Source: Bog-756 sp963745955 (lineage in GTDB: Bacteria; Actinomycetota; Acidimicrobiia; Acidimicrobiales; RAAP-2). From it: 64,000 bases of DNA. The notes beneath the pieces are model-generated. The model was not told where the DNA came from and did not search any database. It worked only from the letters and a program-made list of their open reading frames with translations. Location: the NCBI GenBank assembly GCA_963745955.1, contig CAVUZI010000006.1, forward strand, positions 62,001-126,000, read 5' to 3'. Shown here one piece after another: positions 25,569-34,426 of the stretch. Each line of letters opens with the position of its first letter. Within the stretch, counting starts at the first letter, position 1. The translations under genes and the position numbers were made by a program.

Positions 25569-26296
25569 CCGCCACCGGGCGCGGCGTCCGACCAGACCAC
25601 GAGGGCTTGACGCCCGCGCATCTCCCCGCGCCCGGTGGGAGAAATAGCCGCCTCCACACGCAGTGCAGGCATCGACCCCGATGACCTCTTCGGCCCCGCT
25701 GGCGGCCAGGGCGGCAAGAGACTGCTGCGGGTACGTCGAGGGCCGGCCGGCCACCCGCGGTCCGGCCGCGGACGCCGTCGCCACGGATGGCAGCCACACC
25801 GGCCAGGTCACCTTCGGAGAACTCGTAGCAGCCGGCATGGATGCAGGGACCGAGCGCACCGACGACACGGGTCGCGCCCATGCGTCCTCATGGCGGCCAC
25901 CGCCCCCTCCACCACCCCGCCGGCCAGCCCCCGCCAACCGGCATGGACGACTCCGAAGACGCCCTCACCGCTCCCGAGGGCGATCGATGCGCAGTCGGCC
26001 GTGAGCACGACCAGTGCGCACTCGGGGGAGTCCGAGACCAGGGCGTCGCCGGATCCGGCGAACACGGCGGTCACACCGGGGGGCCGGCCGCCGGCCGTCG
26101 CCCCCTCCCGCGGGTGGGCGGCGACCACACCGGACCCGTGGACCTGGTCCAGCCAGTGGACCTGGCTGACCGGCGCCCGGCCTCGGACGGAGCCGGTGGC
26201 TCGGGTCACGAACTCTTCGAGGTTCACCGCTTGACCCCCCGCCACTCCTGTCGGCCGCAGGTCACCCGAGGAGGCCCCGGTCCACGTGGCCCGCAC
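25565..26296 (-). CDS. pgeF: PgeF/YfiH laccase-domain protein, three frameshifts
   Basis: The YfiH/DUF152 family acts as a peptidoglycan editing factor and purine nucleoside phosphorylase-like enzyme. Zinc ligands are visible: the first His in VSQVHWLDQVHGSGVV, the Cys in ALVVLTADCASIALGSG and the second His in VFGVVHAGWRGLAGGVV; then RVVGALGPCIHAGCYEFSEG and YFSHRARGD near the C-terminus. Three single-base insertions split it; the last, near 25605, must be removed to reach GRQALVVWSDAAPGGG and the stop at 25565. Start GTG 26296, 35 bases after ftsZ. Confidence 0.82.
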
Positions 26297-26331
26297 GGGC
26301 CCGGCGATCGGTATCGGGGTGCCGGGCAGGG

Positions 26332-27453
26332 TCAGCGCAGGAACGACGGCACGTCGAAGTCGTCGTCGCCCAGATCGAGCTCCTCATCCGTCGGTGTGGC
26401 GAAGATGTCCTCGTGGGCCGAGTCCGAGCCCAGCACCCGGCTGCGGGTCTCCTCCCGCCCGGTGGCCTCGGCATGGCCGGCGCCACCCCGAGCCTGCGCC
26501 TCCCAGCGCTCGAACCCGGCAGCGATGACGGTGACCCTGACCTCCTCGCCCATCGCCTCGTCGATGACACTGCCGAAGATGATGTTGGCATCGGGATGGG
26601 CCACGCCGTGGATGATCTCCGCCGCCTCGTTGACCTCGAACAGGCCCAGGTCCGGACCCCCGGCGATGTTGAGCAGGATGCCCCGGGCGCCCTCGATGGA
26701 CGCCTCCAGCAGCGGGCTGGTGATCGCGGCCCGGGCGGCATTGACCGCTCGTCCCTCGCCGGTGGCAGACCCGATGCCCATGATGGCGGTGCCGGCGTTG
26801 CTCATGATCATCTTGACGTCGGCGAAGTCGGTGTTGATGAGACCGGGAACCGTGATGAGGCTGGTGATGCCCAACACCCCTTGCATCAGCACCTCGTCGG
26901 CCATCTTGAAGGCGTCGACCATCGAAGTCTTCTCGTTGGACACCGTGAGCAGACGGTCGTTGGGGATGATGATCAGTGTGTCGACCTTCTCCTTCAGGTT
27001 CTGGATGCCCTGCTCGGCCTGGACCGAGCGGCGACGACCCTCGAAGGTGAACGGACGGGTGACCACGCCGATGGTCAACGCTCCCAGGCCCTTGGCGATC
27101 TCCGCCACCACCGGCGCGGCGCCGGTGCCGGTCCCGCCGCCCTTGCCGGCCGTGATGAAGACCATGTCGGCGCCCTTGAGAGCTTCCTCGATCTCCGACC
27201 GGTGCTCCTCGGCGGCCAGACGACCCACCTCGGGATCGCTTCCGGCGCCGAGGCCCCGGGTCAACTGGCGCCCGATGTCCAGCTTCAGATCGGCGTCGCT
27301 CATCAACAGGGCCTGCGCATCGGTGTTGGTGGCGATGAATTCGACCCCCCGCAATCCGGCCTCGATCATGCGGTTGACGGCATTGACACCACCTCCGCCC
27401 ACGCCCACCACTTTGATGACGGCAAAATAGTTGTTCTGTGCCGGAACGGTCAT
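26332..27453 (-). CDS. ftsZ: FtsZ, cell division GTPase
   Basis: Intact tubulin homologue, 373 residues. Seen: KVVGVGGGGVNAVNRMIEAG, NTDAQALL, the signature KGGGTGTGAAPVVAEIAKGL (T3/T4), the NLKEKVDTLIIIPNDRLL strand, the catalytic T7 loop GITSLITVPGLINTDFADVK and VTVIAAGFE. The C-terminal linker leads to an acidic end DDDFDVPSFLR, the conserved SepF/FtsW-binding tail. ATG 27453 has AAGGGA seven bases upstream. The 143-base gap from ftsQ is the main break in the cluster and probably holds its own promoter. Confidence 0.97.
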   Translation of the reverse strand: MTVPAQNNYFAVIKVVGVGGGGVNAVNRMIEAGLRGVEFIATNTDAQALLMSDADLKLDIGRQLTRGLGAGSDPEVGRLAAEEHRSEIEEALKGADMVFITAGKGGGTGTGAAPVVAEIAKGLGALTIGVVTRPFTFEGRRRSVQAEQGIQNLKEKVDTLIIIPNDRLLTVSNEKTSMVDAFKMADEVLMQGVLGITSLITVPGLINTDFADVKMIMSNAGTAIMGIGSATGEGRAVNAARAAITSPLLEASIEGARGILLNIAGGPDLGLFEVNEAAEIIHGVAHPDANIIFGSVIDEAMGEEVRVTVIAAGFERWEAQARGGAGHAEATGREETRSRVLGSDSAHEDIFATPTDEELDLGDDDFDVPSFLR

Positions 27454-27596
27454 GTAATCCCTTACCCTCGACCAAAGGTTGAAACCGTTCCAACCGGCGA
27501 GTTGGTGACCACGATACGGTCAGCGCAGTACCTGGTCAAGCACGGGGGACACACGGAGGACACCTCGGCCGGCGGCATCGACCCAGGTGACGGCGA

Positions 27597-28403
27597 TCAA
27601 CCGGTCACCGTCGGGGACTCGGGAACGGTCACGTCGATGGTGGTGGCACCGTGCAAGGAGGCATGGGCGATGACCGCGGCCACGTCTTCGTACTTGGCCT
27701 GCATGTCGGTGTCGGTCCCGAGCAGAACGGTAATTCCAGAGTTGAGGCCCAGGCTCACCGTCGCATTCGCCGCCTCGGTCACCGACACCACCTGGGCGGA
27801 GAACGCGGGCGGCAGCGTCCTGCACACGTTCAGTCCGAACGAGCCGGCGGACCTCAGGGTGCCGCCCACCGCAGCCGGGTGCGCGGCCCCGCCCGCGGTG
27901 GCCACGGCCAATACCACGAGGCCCGGGGGCTGGGCCGGCAGCACCTCGAGCGTCCGGCCGTAGGCGTCCAGCACCGACCACGACGCGCCGGGACCGGCCA
28001 TGACCACCTTCGGCACCCGTTCGGTGACCGTGATCGTCACCCCGTCGGGCCAGTGGCGGTGCACCTGCGCGGTGGCGATGAACGGAAGAGCCTCCACCCG
28101 CTCGGCGGTCGCACCGGGGTCCACGCTGATCAGCGGGGGTTGGTGATCGAGGCCGGCGGCGGCCACGATGGCCGCGTCGGTGGTATGGGGATGGATGCCG
28201 GACACCGAGACCGCCCTCGCAGCGAACAGTGGCGTGTGCAGGAGCCCCACAACCCCTGTGACCAGCACCAGCACCGCGATCGTGCCCCCGATCCACCGGA
28301 GGCGACGGCGCCCCTGGCTCCGCTGGATGGCCACCCGTCGTTGCCGGATGCGGGGGTCGATGACCGGACGTTCGCCCACGGTCGGGGCATCGGGCGGGGT
28401 CAT
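27597..28403 (-). CDS. ftsQ: FtsQ, divisome POTRA-domain protein
   Basis: Bitopic membrane protein that links FtsL and FtsB-like partners to the divisome. A basic cytoplasmic N-terminus (RIRQRRVAIQRSQGRRRLRW) precedes one membrane segment (IGGTIAVLVLVTGVVGLLHT). The POTRA domain follows (FAARAVSVSGIHPHTTDAAI, LISVDPGATAERVEALPFIA, VHRHWPDGVTITVTERVPKV). The C-terminal beta domain ends TTIDVTVPESPTVTG. ATG 28403 overlaps the murB stop (ATGA). About 268 residues, normal for the family. Confidence 0.9.
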   Translation of the reverse strand: MTPPDAPTVGERPVIDPRIRQRRVAIQRSQGRRRLRWIGGTIAVLVLVTGVVGLLHTPLFAARAVSVSGIHPHTTDAAIVAAAGLDHQPPLISVDPGATAERVEALPFIATAQVHRHWPDGVTITVTERVPKVVMAGPGASWSVLDAYGRTLEVLPAQPPGLVVLAVATAGGAAHPAAVGGTLRSAGSFGLNVCRTLPPAFSAQVVSVTEAANATVSLGLNSGITVLLGTDTDMQAKYEDVAAVIAHASLHGATTIDVTVPESPTVTG

Positions 28404-29332
28404 CCGGTGCCGTCCTCGGTCACGGCGAACCCGACCAGACGCACCTCGGTCTGCAGGGTCACGCCGGTGGCGTCGGCCACCACCGACCGCACGTGGTCGA
28501 TGAGCCGGAGCACGTCGTCGGCCGATCCCTCCGGGTCCGCCTGGATGAAGTTGGCGTGCCGGGGCGAGACCTCCGCCGTTCCCAACCGGAAGCCCTTGAG
28601 GCCGCACGACTCGATGATCCGGCCGGCCGAATCCCCCGGTGGGTTGGTGAACACCGACCCGGCGTTGCTCCCTCCGGGCTGGTGGGCCCGACGCCACCGG
28701 ACGATCTCGTCGATGGTGGCCTTGCCCTCGGCCGGATCTCCGGGCTCGAGACGGTGGACGCCGGAGACGACGACGTCGGTGGGTCTGAGGTTCGAATGCC
28801 GGTAGGCGAACCCGAGTCGTTCGGCGGACGCCTCGTGCGCGTCCCCCGAGCACAGGTCCACCCACCGGTAGGCGGTCAGTGTGGCCGCGGTATCCGAGCC
28901 ATGACCCCCGGCGTTCATCCGGATGGCGCCGCCGACCGAGCCGGGCACCCCGACCGCCCATTCCAGACCATGCAACCCGGCCGCCGCGGTGCGCCGGGCC
29001 AACACCGGAAGGCTGAGGCCGGCCCCTGCCGTGACCGTGCTTCCGTCCATGGACAGGGCGTCGAACCCGCCCCCGAGGGCCACGGCCAGCCCGGGGAAAC
29101 CACGATCGGCCACCAAGAGGTTGGATCCCTTGCCCACCACCAGCACCGGCACCCTCAGACCTCCGAGGGCGCGGCCCACCTCGAGCAGCTGGTCCTCGTC
29201 CCGAGGTGCGATGTACAGAGCCGCCGTCCCGCCCACCCGGTACGTGGTCAGCGCACCGAGGGGATGGTCGTGGAGCACGGCGGGACCGAGAGCCAGCCCC
29301 AGGGCGGCCAGGTCGTCGCTCAGAGCCGTCAT
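28400..29332 (-). CDS. murB: MurB, UDP-N-acetylenolpyruvoylglucosamine reductase
   Basis: FAD-dependent reductase giving UDP-MurNAc. Intact, about 310 residues. Seen: LTTYRVGGTAALYIAP, PVLVVGKGSNLLVADRGFPG, GLHGLEWAVGVPGSVGGAIR with GAIRMNAGGHGSD, FAYRHSNLRPTDVVVSG and the catalytic Ser region HQPGGSNAGSVFTNPPGDSA ending in AGRIIESCGLKGFRLG. Starts seven bases after the murC stop and overlaps ftsQ by four bases. Confidence 0.93.
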   Translation of the reverse strand: MTALSDDLAALGLALGPAVLHDHPLGALTTYRVGGTAALYIAPRDEDQLLEVGRALGGLRVPVLVVGKGSNLLVADRGFPGLAVALGGGFDALSMDGSTVTAGAGLSLPVLARRTAAAGLHGLEWAVGVPGSVGGAIRMNAGGHGSDTAATLTAYRWVDLCSGDAHEASAERLGFAYRHSNLRPTDVVVSGVHRLEPGDPAEGKATIDEIVRWRRAHQPGGSNAGSVFTNPPGDSAGRIIESCGLKGFRLGTAEVSPRHANFIQADPEGSADDVLRLIDHVRSVVADATGVTLQTEVRLVGFAVTEDGTG

Positions 29333-29339
29333 CAGACCC

Positions 29340-30738
29340 TCACCAGCTCGGGTCGGACATGAGCTCGTCGGGGAGCGAGGTGAGATCACCGGCGCCCAGC
29401 GTGCAGCACAGGTCGCCGGCCTCGAGGAGCTCGCCCACCGTACGGCGCAGCTCCGAGCGGGCCGGTGCGTAGAGCACGGGCATGGCGGGAAGCGAGCGCC
29501 GGACGGCGTCGGCCACCAGGCGGCCGGAGACCCCCGGCACCGGGGCCTCGCCCGCCCCGTAGACATCGGTGACCACGACCAGGTCGGCGTCGCCGAACGC
29601 CTGGCCCGAACTCGGCCCCGAGCTCCACCGTTCGGCTGTACCGGTGGGGCTGGAACACGGCGACGATCCGGCGCCAGTCGCCGTTGCGTGCCGCGGCCAG
29701 CGCGGCGCGCACCTCGCTGGGAAGGTGTGCATAGTCGTCGACGAAGGTCACCCCGTTGACCGCGCCCCGGAATTCGAACCGGCGGGCCACCCCGGCGAAC
29801 CGGGACAGGGCTCGTGCCGCGGCAGCGAACGGGACCCCGGCCCCGAGGGCGGCCACCGTGGCCACTGCGGCGTTCCGGGCGTTGTGGAGGCCGGGCACGG
29901 GCACGGCCAGACGGCCCAGTCCGATTCCGTCCGGACCGACCAGTGAAAAGGAGATCGAGCTACGGGCCAGGTCGAGATCGACGATCCGGAAGGTGCACTC
30001 GGGCGCCAGACCCACCACCTCCGCTCCGCTGTCCCGCCCGATCCCCGCGGCGACCGGATCGTCGCCTCCGACCACCCGCCGGCCGCGGGCACCGGCCACG
30101 AACTCCTCGAACGCCGACCGCATGGCCCCGAACGACCCCCAGTGGTCGAGGTGGTCCGCCTCGACATTGGTGACGACGGCCACCTCCGGCTCGAGCGACA
30201 GGAACGAGCCGTCGCTCTCGTCGGCCTCGACCACCAACCACTCGCCATGGTCCCAGACCGCGTTGGTGCCGATCTCGTTGACGTCGCCGCCGATGAGGAA
30301 CGACGGCCTGGACCCACCCTCGACGAGCTGGAGGGCCAGCATCGACGCGGTCGTGGTCTTCCCGTGGGTCCCGGCCACCGCGATGCAGCGCTTGAGGGAG
30401 GCGATGGAGGCCAGTGCGCGGGCGCGGGCCAGCACGGTGATCCCGCGTCGCCTCGCCTCTGCGACCTCCGGGTTGTCCTCGGGGACGGCGGAGGACACGG
30501 TGACGACGTCCGCCGGGCCCACGTTGGCCGCGGCGTGCCCGATGGCTACCGCGATCCCGGCCCCGCGCAGCCGTTCGGTCACAGCCGAGGCCTTGAGGTC
30601 GCTGCCGGTCACCGTATGCCCCATGGCGTGCAGGGCGGTGGCGATGGCGCTCATGCCGGCCCCGCCGATCCCGACCACGTGGACGGTGAGCGGGTGGCCG
30701 GGATCACCGAACGGCCCCGTACCCGTCGGGGCGGTCAT
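29340..30738 (-). CDS. murC: MurC, UDP-MurNAc-L-alanine ligase, one frameshift
   Basis: ATP-dependent Mur ligase that adds L-Ala to UDP-MurNAc. Seen: VHVVGIGGAGMSAIATALHA, the P-loop IAVAGTHGKTTTASMLALQL, EADESDGSFLSLEPEVAVVT, NVEADHLDHWGS and the C-terminal domain DDYAHLPSEVRAALAAARNG with FQPHRYSRTVELGAEFG. An extra base in a GGG run at about 29603 (TTCGGGCCAG for TTCGGCCAG) shifts the last 90 residues (AFGDADLVVVTDVYGAGEAP, GDLTSLPDELM). The ATG start overlaps the murG stop by four bases. Confidence 0.92.
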
Positions 30739-31904
30739 GCCGACCTCCCGGCCGACATCGGCCTGGCGTTGGCCTCGACGACTCCGGCGCCGGCCGCGGC
30801 GGCGTCGGGGCGCCCCACCGACCTGGCCGCCCTCCCCATGGCCTCGAGACCGGGCGGGTCACCGAGGAGGCGGTCGATCGACTCGGCCAGAGTCGCCGCT
30901 TCGCACTCCGCATCGGGCAGGAGCAGTGCGGCCCCGGCTCGTTGGAGGACACGGGCGTTGGCGGTCTGGTGGTCGCCCGGCGCACCGGGGAGCGGGACCA
31001 GGATGGAGGGCACTCCGGCCACCGCCAGCTCGGCCACCGTCATCGCGCCGGCCCGGCACACGACCAGGTCCGACGCGCTGTACACCAGCTCCATCCGCTC
31101 TTCGAAGGGCACCCTGACCACGCTAAGGCCCGGGTCGCCGTCGGCCCCATCGACGTCGGCGTGCGCACCGGTCGGCCCACACTGGTCCCAGTCCCGCCGG
31201 CCCACGATGTGGAAGATCGACCGGTCGCCACGGTCCTTCCAGCGTTCGACCAGGCCGGCCACGGCGTCGTTGAGGCGTCGGGCCCCGAGCGAGCCACCGA
31301 ACACCGCCACGGTGGGGCGATCCACCGGCAGGCCCAGGGTCCGCCTCGCCTGGCGGCGGGCGTCGGGCCCGCGGACCACACCGGCGATGGCCGGGCGTAC
31401 CGGGGTGCCGGTGACGACCGATCGCGGCAGCGGATTTCCCGGCCAACCGACCGCGCTGGCGCGGGCGAAGCGCCCCAGCAGCCGGTTCGCGGCCCCGGGC
31501 ACCGCATCGACGTTGACCAGCACCAGTGGGACTCCGAGCACCACCGCGGCCGACGAGGCGGGCAGGCTGGCGTAGCCTCCGACGGAGACCACCACCCGGG
31601 GACGGGCCCGAACGACCAGGGCGAAGGCGCGCACCGTGGCCACCGCCAGCCCGGTGACCGCCCCGAGATTGCGCCAGATGTCAGCCACCCGCCGGCCGCG
31701 GACGATACCCCGGCCGGGCAGCAGCATGAAGGGGAACCCGCGACCTTCCAGGGTCACCCGGTCCTGGCCCCGCTTCGATCCGACGAACTCGATGCTGTCG
31801 CGACCGTGCCCGGCATCGACCAGGGCCTCGGCGATGGCCAGTGCGGGCTGGAGGTGGCCTGCCGTCCCACCCCCCGCGACCAGCGCATAGCGCGCCGCGC
31901 TCAC
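30735..31904 (-). CDS. murG: MurG, lipid II synthase (GlcNAc transferase)
   Basis: Membrane-associated GT28 glycosyltransferase that adds GlcNAc to lipid I. Seen: YALVAGGGTAGHLQPALAIA (lipid-binding glycine loop), SVGGYASLPASSAAV, FGGSLGARRLNDAVAGLVE, SASDLVVCRAGAMTVAELAV and ILVPLPGAPGDHQTANARVL (UDP-GlcNAc site). The reading frame continues upstream of 31904, but GTG 31904 is preferred because it overlaps the ftsW stop as GTGA. About 389 residues. Confidence 0.94.
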   Translation of the reverse strand: MSAARYALVAGGGTAGHLQPALAIAEALVDAGHGRDSIEFVGSKRGQDRVTLEGRGFPFMLLPGRGIVRGRRVADIWRNLGAVTGLAVATVRAFALVVRARPRVVVSVGGYASLPASSAAVVLGVPLVLVNVDAVPGAANRLLGRFARASAVGWPGNPLPRSVVTGTPVRPAIAGVVRGPDARRQARRTLGLPVDRPTVAVFGGSLGARRLNDAVAGLVERWKDRGDRSIFHIVGRRDWDQCGPTGAHADVDGADGDPGLSVVRVPFEERMELVYSASDLVVCRAGAMTVAELAVAGVPSILVPLPGAPGDHQTANARVLQRAGAALLLPDAECEAATLAESIDRLLGDPPGLEAMGRAARSVGRPDAAAAGAGVVEANARPMSAGRSA

Positions 31905-33250
31905 CGGGGGGACAACCGCCGCCAAGGCCGGTCGGCGATGGGCGCCGAGCGCTCTTGGGCGGCGATGTTGATGAGGATGCCCACGGCGGCCATGGTGACG
32001 ATCAGCGAGGACCCACCGAAGGAGACGAAGGGCAACGGGATGCCGGTGACCGGCAGGACGCCGATCACCGCGCCGATGTTGATCACCGCCTGGCTGGTGA
32101 TCCAGGTGGTGATACCCACGGCCAGCAGGCTGCCGAACCGGTCCGGCGCTGCGGTCGCGGCCCGGAGCCCGTACCAGGCCAGAGCAAAGAACAGGGCCAG
32201 GAGAAGGAAGGCGCCGATGAGGCCGAGCTCCTCGCCCACCACCGAGAAGATGAAGTCGGTGTGGGCGTTGGGCAGGGTGCCGTACTTCTCACGGCCGCCG
32301 CCGAGGCCCAACCCGAAGATGTGCCCCGATCCCAAGCCGATCAGCGACTGCCACACCTGGTAGCCCGTCCCCGACTTGCTGGCCCCGGGATTGAGGAAGG
32401 AGAGGATCCGGTCTCGCCGGTAGGGATCGGCCAGCCCGACGATGAGGGCGAGCCCGGCGAAGGCGCCGAGGACCTTCATGATCGGGGCCGTCGGCACCCC
32501 GCCCATGAACAGGATGCCGAAGGCGATGCAGCTGAGGACCAGCGCCGTGCCCATGTCCGGTTGCTTCAGGATGAGGACCCCGGAGATCCCGAGCACGGCC
32601 AGGACGGGCACGAGGACCATCTTCGGATCGGCCGCGGGATTGGCCCGCCGGGTCAACAGGTCGGCGGCGAAGACGACCAGCGCCAGCTTCATCAGCTCCG
32701 ACGGCTGCAATTGCAGCATCCCGAAGCCGATCCACCGTGACGATCCTCCGGCCGACACCCCGAGGTGGGGCACCAGCACGACCACCAGCAAGCCCGATGG
32801 TCACGAGCACCAGGGGTCCCCGGATCTTTCGCCATTTGCGGTAGTCCATGCGGGCGAACAGGAGGAGACCGCAGGTCCCGACCCCCATGTACATCGCCTG
32901 ACGGATGAGGATCGCCCAGGGCGACCCGTAGATGCCGAGGGAGATGATCGGGTGACGCCGAGCCGACCATGACCAGTCCGAACACGCACAAGGCCCCGAC
33001 CAGGATGGCCAGTGCCGGTGCCGTCCTCAGCCGCACCGTCCTCAGCCGCACCGGCCTCAGTCCGCACCGGCCCCGAGCCGCGGCGTGCGGTTCGACTCGG
33101 ACGCCCCGGCCCCGGCACCGCGGTGGGGCGGGCGGCGCTCGGGGGCGCGTCAGCCGGTCCGGTGGTGGCCCGAGGCCTCACCGCGGTGGTCGTGCTCGAC
33201 GGATGGCGTCCGCGGGTCACCGCCCGGGCCGACACTGTTCGCTCAACCAC
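31901..33250 (-). CDS. ftsW: FtsW, septal SEDS glycosyltransferase, three frameshifts
   Basis: Multi-pass SEDS protein that polymerises lipid II for septal peptidoglycan. Membrane segments start APALAILVGALCVFGLVMVG. Family motifs include HLGVSAGGSSRWIGFG, QPSELMKLALVVFAADLL, VLILKQPDMGTALVLS, SGTGYQVWQSLIGLGSGHIF, AHTDFIFSVVGEELGLIGAF and GIPLPFVSFGGSSLIVTMAA. Three one-base insertions split it, near 33045, 32949 and 32789. A Pro/Arg/Thr-rich N-terminal extension of about 70 residues begins at GTG 33250 with GGGGGAGG before it; if that is not translated, a start near 33051 would still give a full FtsW. Confidence 0.85.
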
Positions 33251-33395
33251 CGCAACCTCCCCCGATCGGTGGCACGGCCACCTCTCCGACCTCTCCCGCC
33301 CCTGGTACCCCACCTGCGTCTCCGACCTCTCCCGCCCCAGCGTCCATCCCCCTAGCCTCGTCCACCGGGGCCCCCGGGTGGTGGAGCCTGGCCAT
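33243..33395 (-). CDS. Possible 50-aa ORF between mraY and ftsW
   Basis: A 50-codon frame begins ATG at 33395, overlapping the mraY stop as TGATG. It ends inside the first codons of ftsW. It is Gly/Glu/Val-rich (MDAGAGEVGDAGGVPGAGEV) and is built partly on a perfect 20-base direct repeat (33283-33302 and 33319-33338). murD normally lies at this place in the cluster. Low complexity argues that this is spacer; the tight overlaps argue for translation. I do not assign a function. Confidence 0.25.
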   Translation of the reverse strand: MARLHHPGAPVDEARGMDAGAGEVGDAGGVPGAGEVGEVAVPPIGGGCGG

Positions 33396-34426
33396 CAGAC
33401 TTTCCCCACCGACAGGAAGTCCCCGTAGAAGATGCCCAGGCCGAGGGCGGCGAACAGGCCGGCCAGGATCCAGAACCGGACGATCACGGTGGTCTCGGGC
33501 CATCCCATCAGTTCGAAATGGTGGTGGAGCGGGGCCATGAGGAAGACCCGACGGTGGAAGACCCGGAAGCTCACCACCTGGATGACCACCGACAGGGTGA
33601 CGATGACGAACAGGCCACCGATGACGACCAGCAGGAGGTCGAGGTTCATCAGCAGGCACAGGGCGGCCAGCGCCGCTCCGATGGACAGCGACCCGGTGTC
33701 GCCCATGAAGATCTTGGCCGGTGCCGCGTTCCACCACAGGAAGCCGAGGCAGGCACCGGCCAGGGCCACCGCGGCCAGCGCCAGGTCGAGGGCGTCGACC
33801 ACGTGGTAGATGGCGAAGTGCCGGTACTGCCAGTACCCGATGATGGCGAGACAGGCGAAGCAGAAGGTCGACGCCCCGGCGGCCAGCCCGTCCAGGCCGT
33901 CGGTCAGGTTCACCGCGTTGGCCGAGGCGACGATGATCACGGTGGCCCAGACCACCCACAAGCCGGTGCCCATGTGGAACCCGATCGAGTCGTATCGGGT
34001 GAACGACAGGGTGGTGGTGGCGTGGGCCCAGTACACGGCGAGCAACGAGAACAGCACCCCGAGGCCGATCTGGGCGCCGAACTTGGCCCGCTTGTTGAGC
34101 CCCAGGCTCCGACGGTGGCGCACCTTGATCCAGTCGTCGGCGAACCCGATCAGACCCGCGCCGACCAGGGCCAGTATGATCAGCGCTCCCGATCGGGAGA
34201 AGGTCACCCCGGGCACGGCGTGGGCGGCGAGATAGCCGACGACCACTGCGGCCACGATGCCGATTCCGCCCATGGTGGGTGTGCCCGCCTTGGCGATGTG
34301 GACCTGGGGCCCGTCCTCCCTGATCTGCTGGCCGATGTTGTGCTTCAACAGCCAACGGATGAGGAACGGGGTCGAAAGCACCGCCACCCACAGGGCGACG
34401 CCGCCGGAGGTCATCAACGAGATCAC
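33395..34426 (-). CDS. mraY: MraY, phospho-MurNAc-pentapeptide translocase
   Basis: Intact 343-residue polytopic enzyme that transfers phospho-MurNAc-pentapeptide to undecaprenyl phosphate (lipid I). Seen: HIAKAGTPTMGGIGIVAAVV, the Asp pair in GLIGFADDWIKVRHRRSLGL, ASANAVNLTDGLDGLAAGAS, AAPAKIFMGDTGSLSIGAAL and the His-rich loop FLMAPLHHHFELMGWPETTV. GTG 34426 overlaps the murE stop as GTGA, so no gene fits between murE and mraY. Confidence 0.95.
   Translation of the reverse strand: MISLMTSGGVALWVAVLSTPFLIRWLLKHNIGQQIREDGPQVHIAKAGTPTMGGIGIVAAVVVGYLAAHAVPGVTFSRSGALIILALVGAGLIGFADDWIKVRHRRSLGLNKRAKFGAQIGLGVLFSLLAVYWAHATTTLSFTRYDSIGFHMGTGLWVVWATVIIVASANAVNLTDGLDGLAAGASTFCFACLAIIGYWQYRHFAIYHVVDALDLALAAVALAGACLGFLWWNAAPAKIFMGDTGSLSIGAALAALCLLMNLDLLLVVIGGLFVIVTLSVVIQVVSFRVFHRRVFLMAPLHHHFELMGWPETTVIVRFWILAGLFAALGLGIFYGDFLSVGKV

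Noticed and set aside
27454..27596. A hairpin GGTTG...CAACC upstream of ftsZ as a regulatory structure
   Set aside because: The stem is only five base pairs with a nine-base loop and is unremarkable; a promoter probably lies in this gap but I could not identify it.
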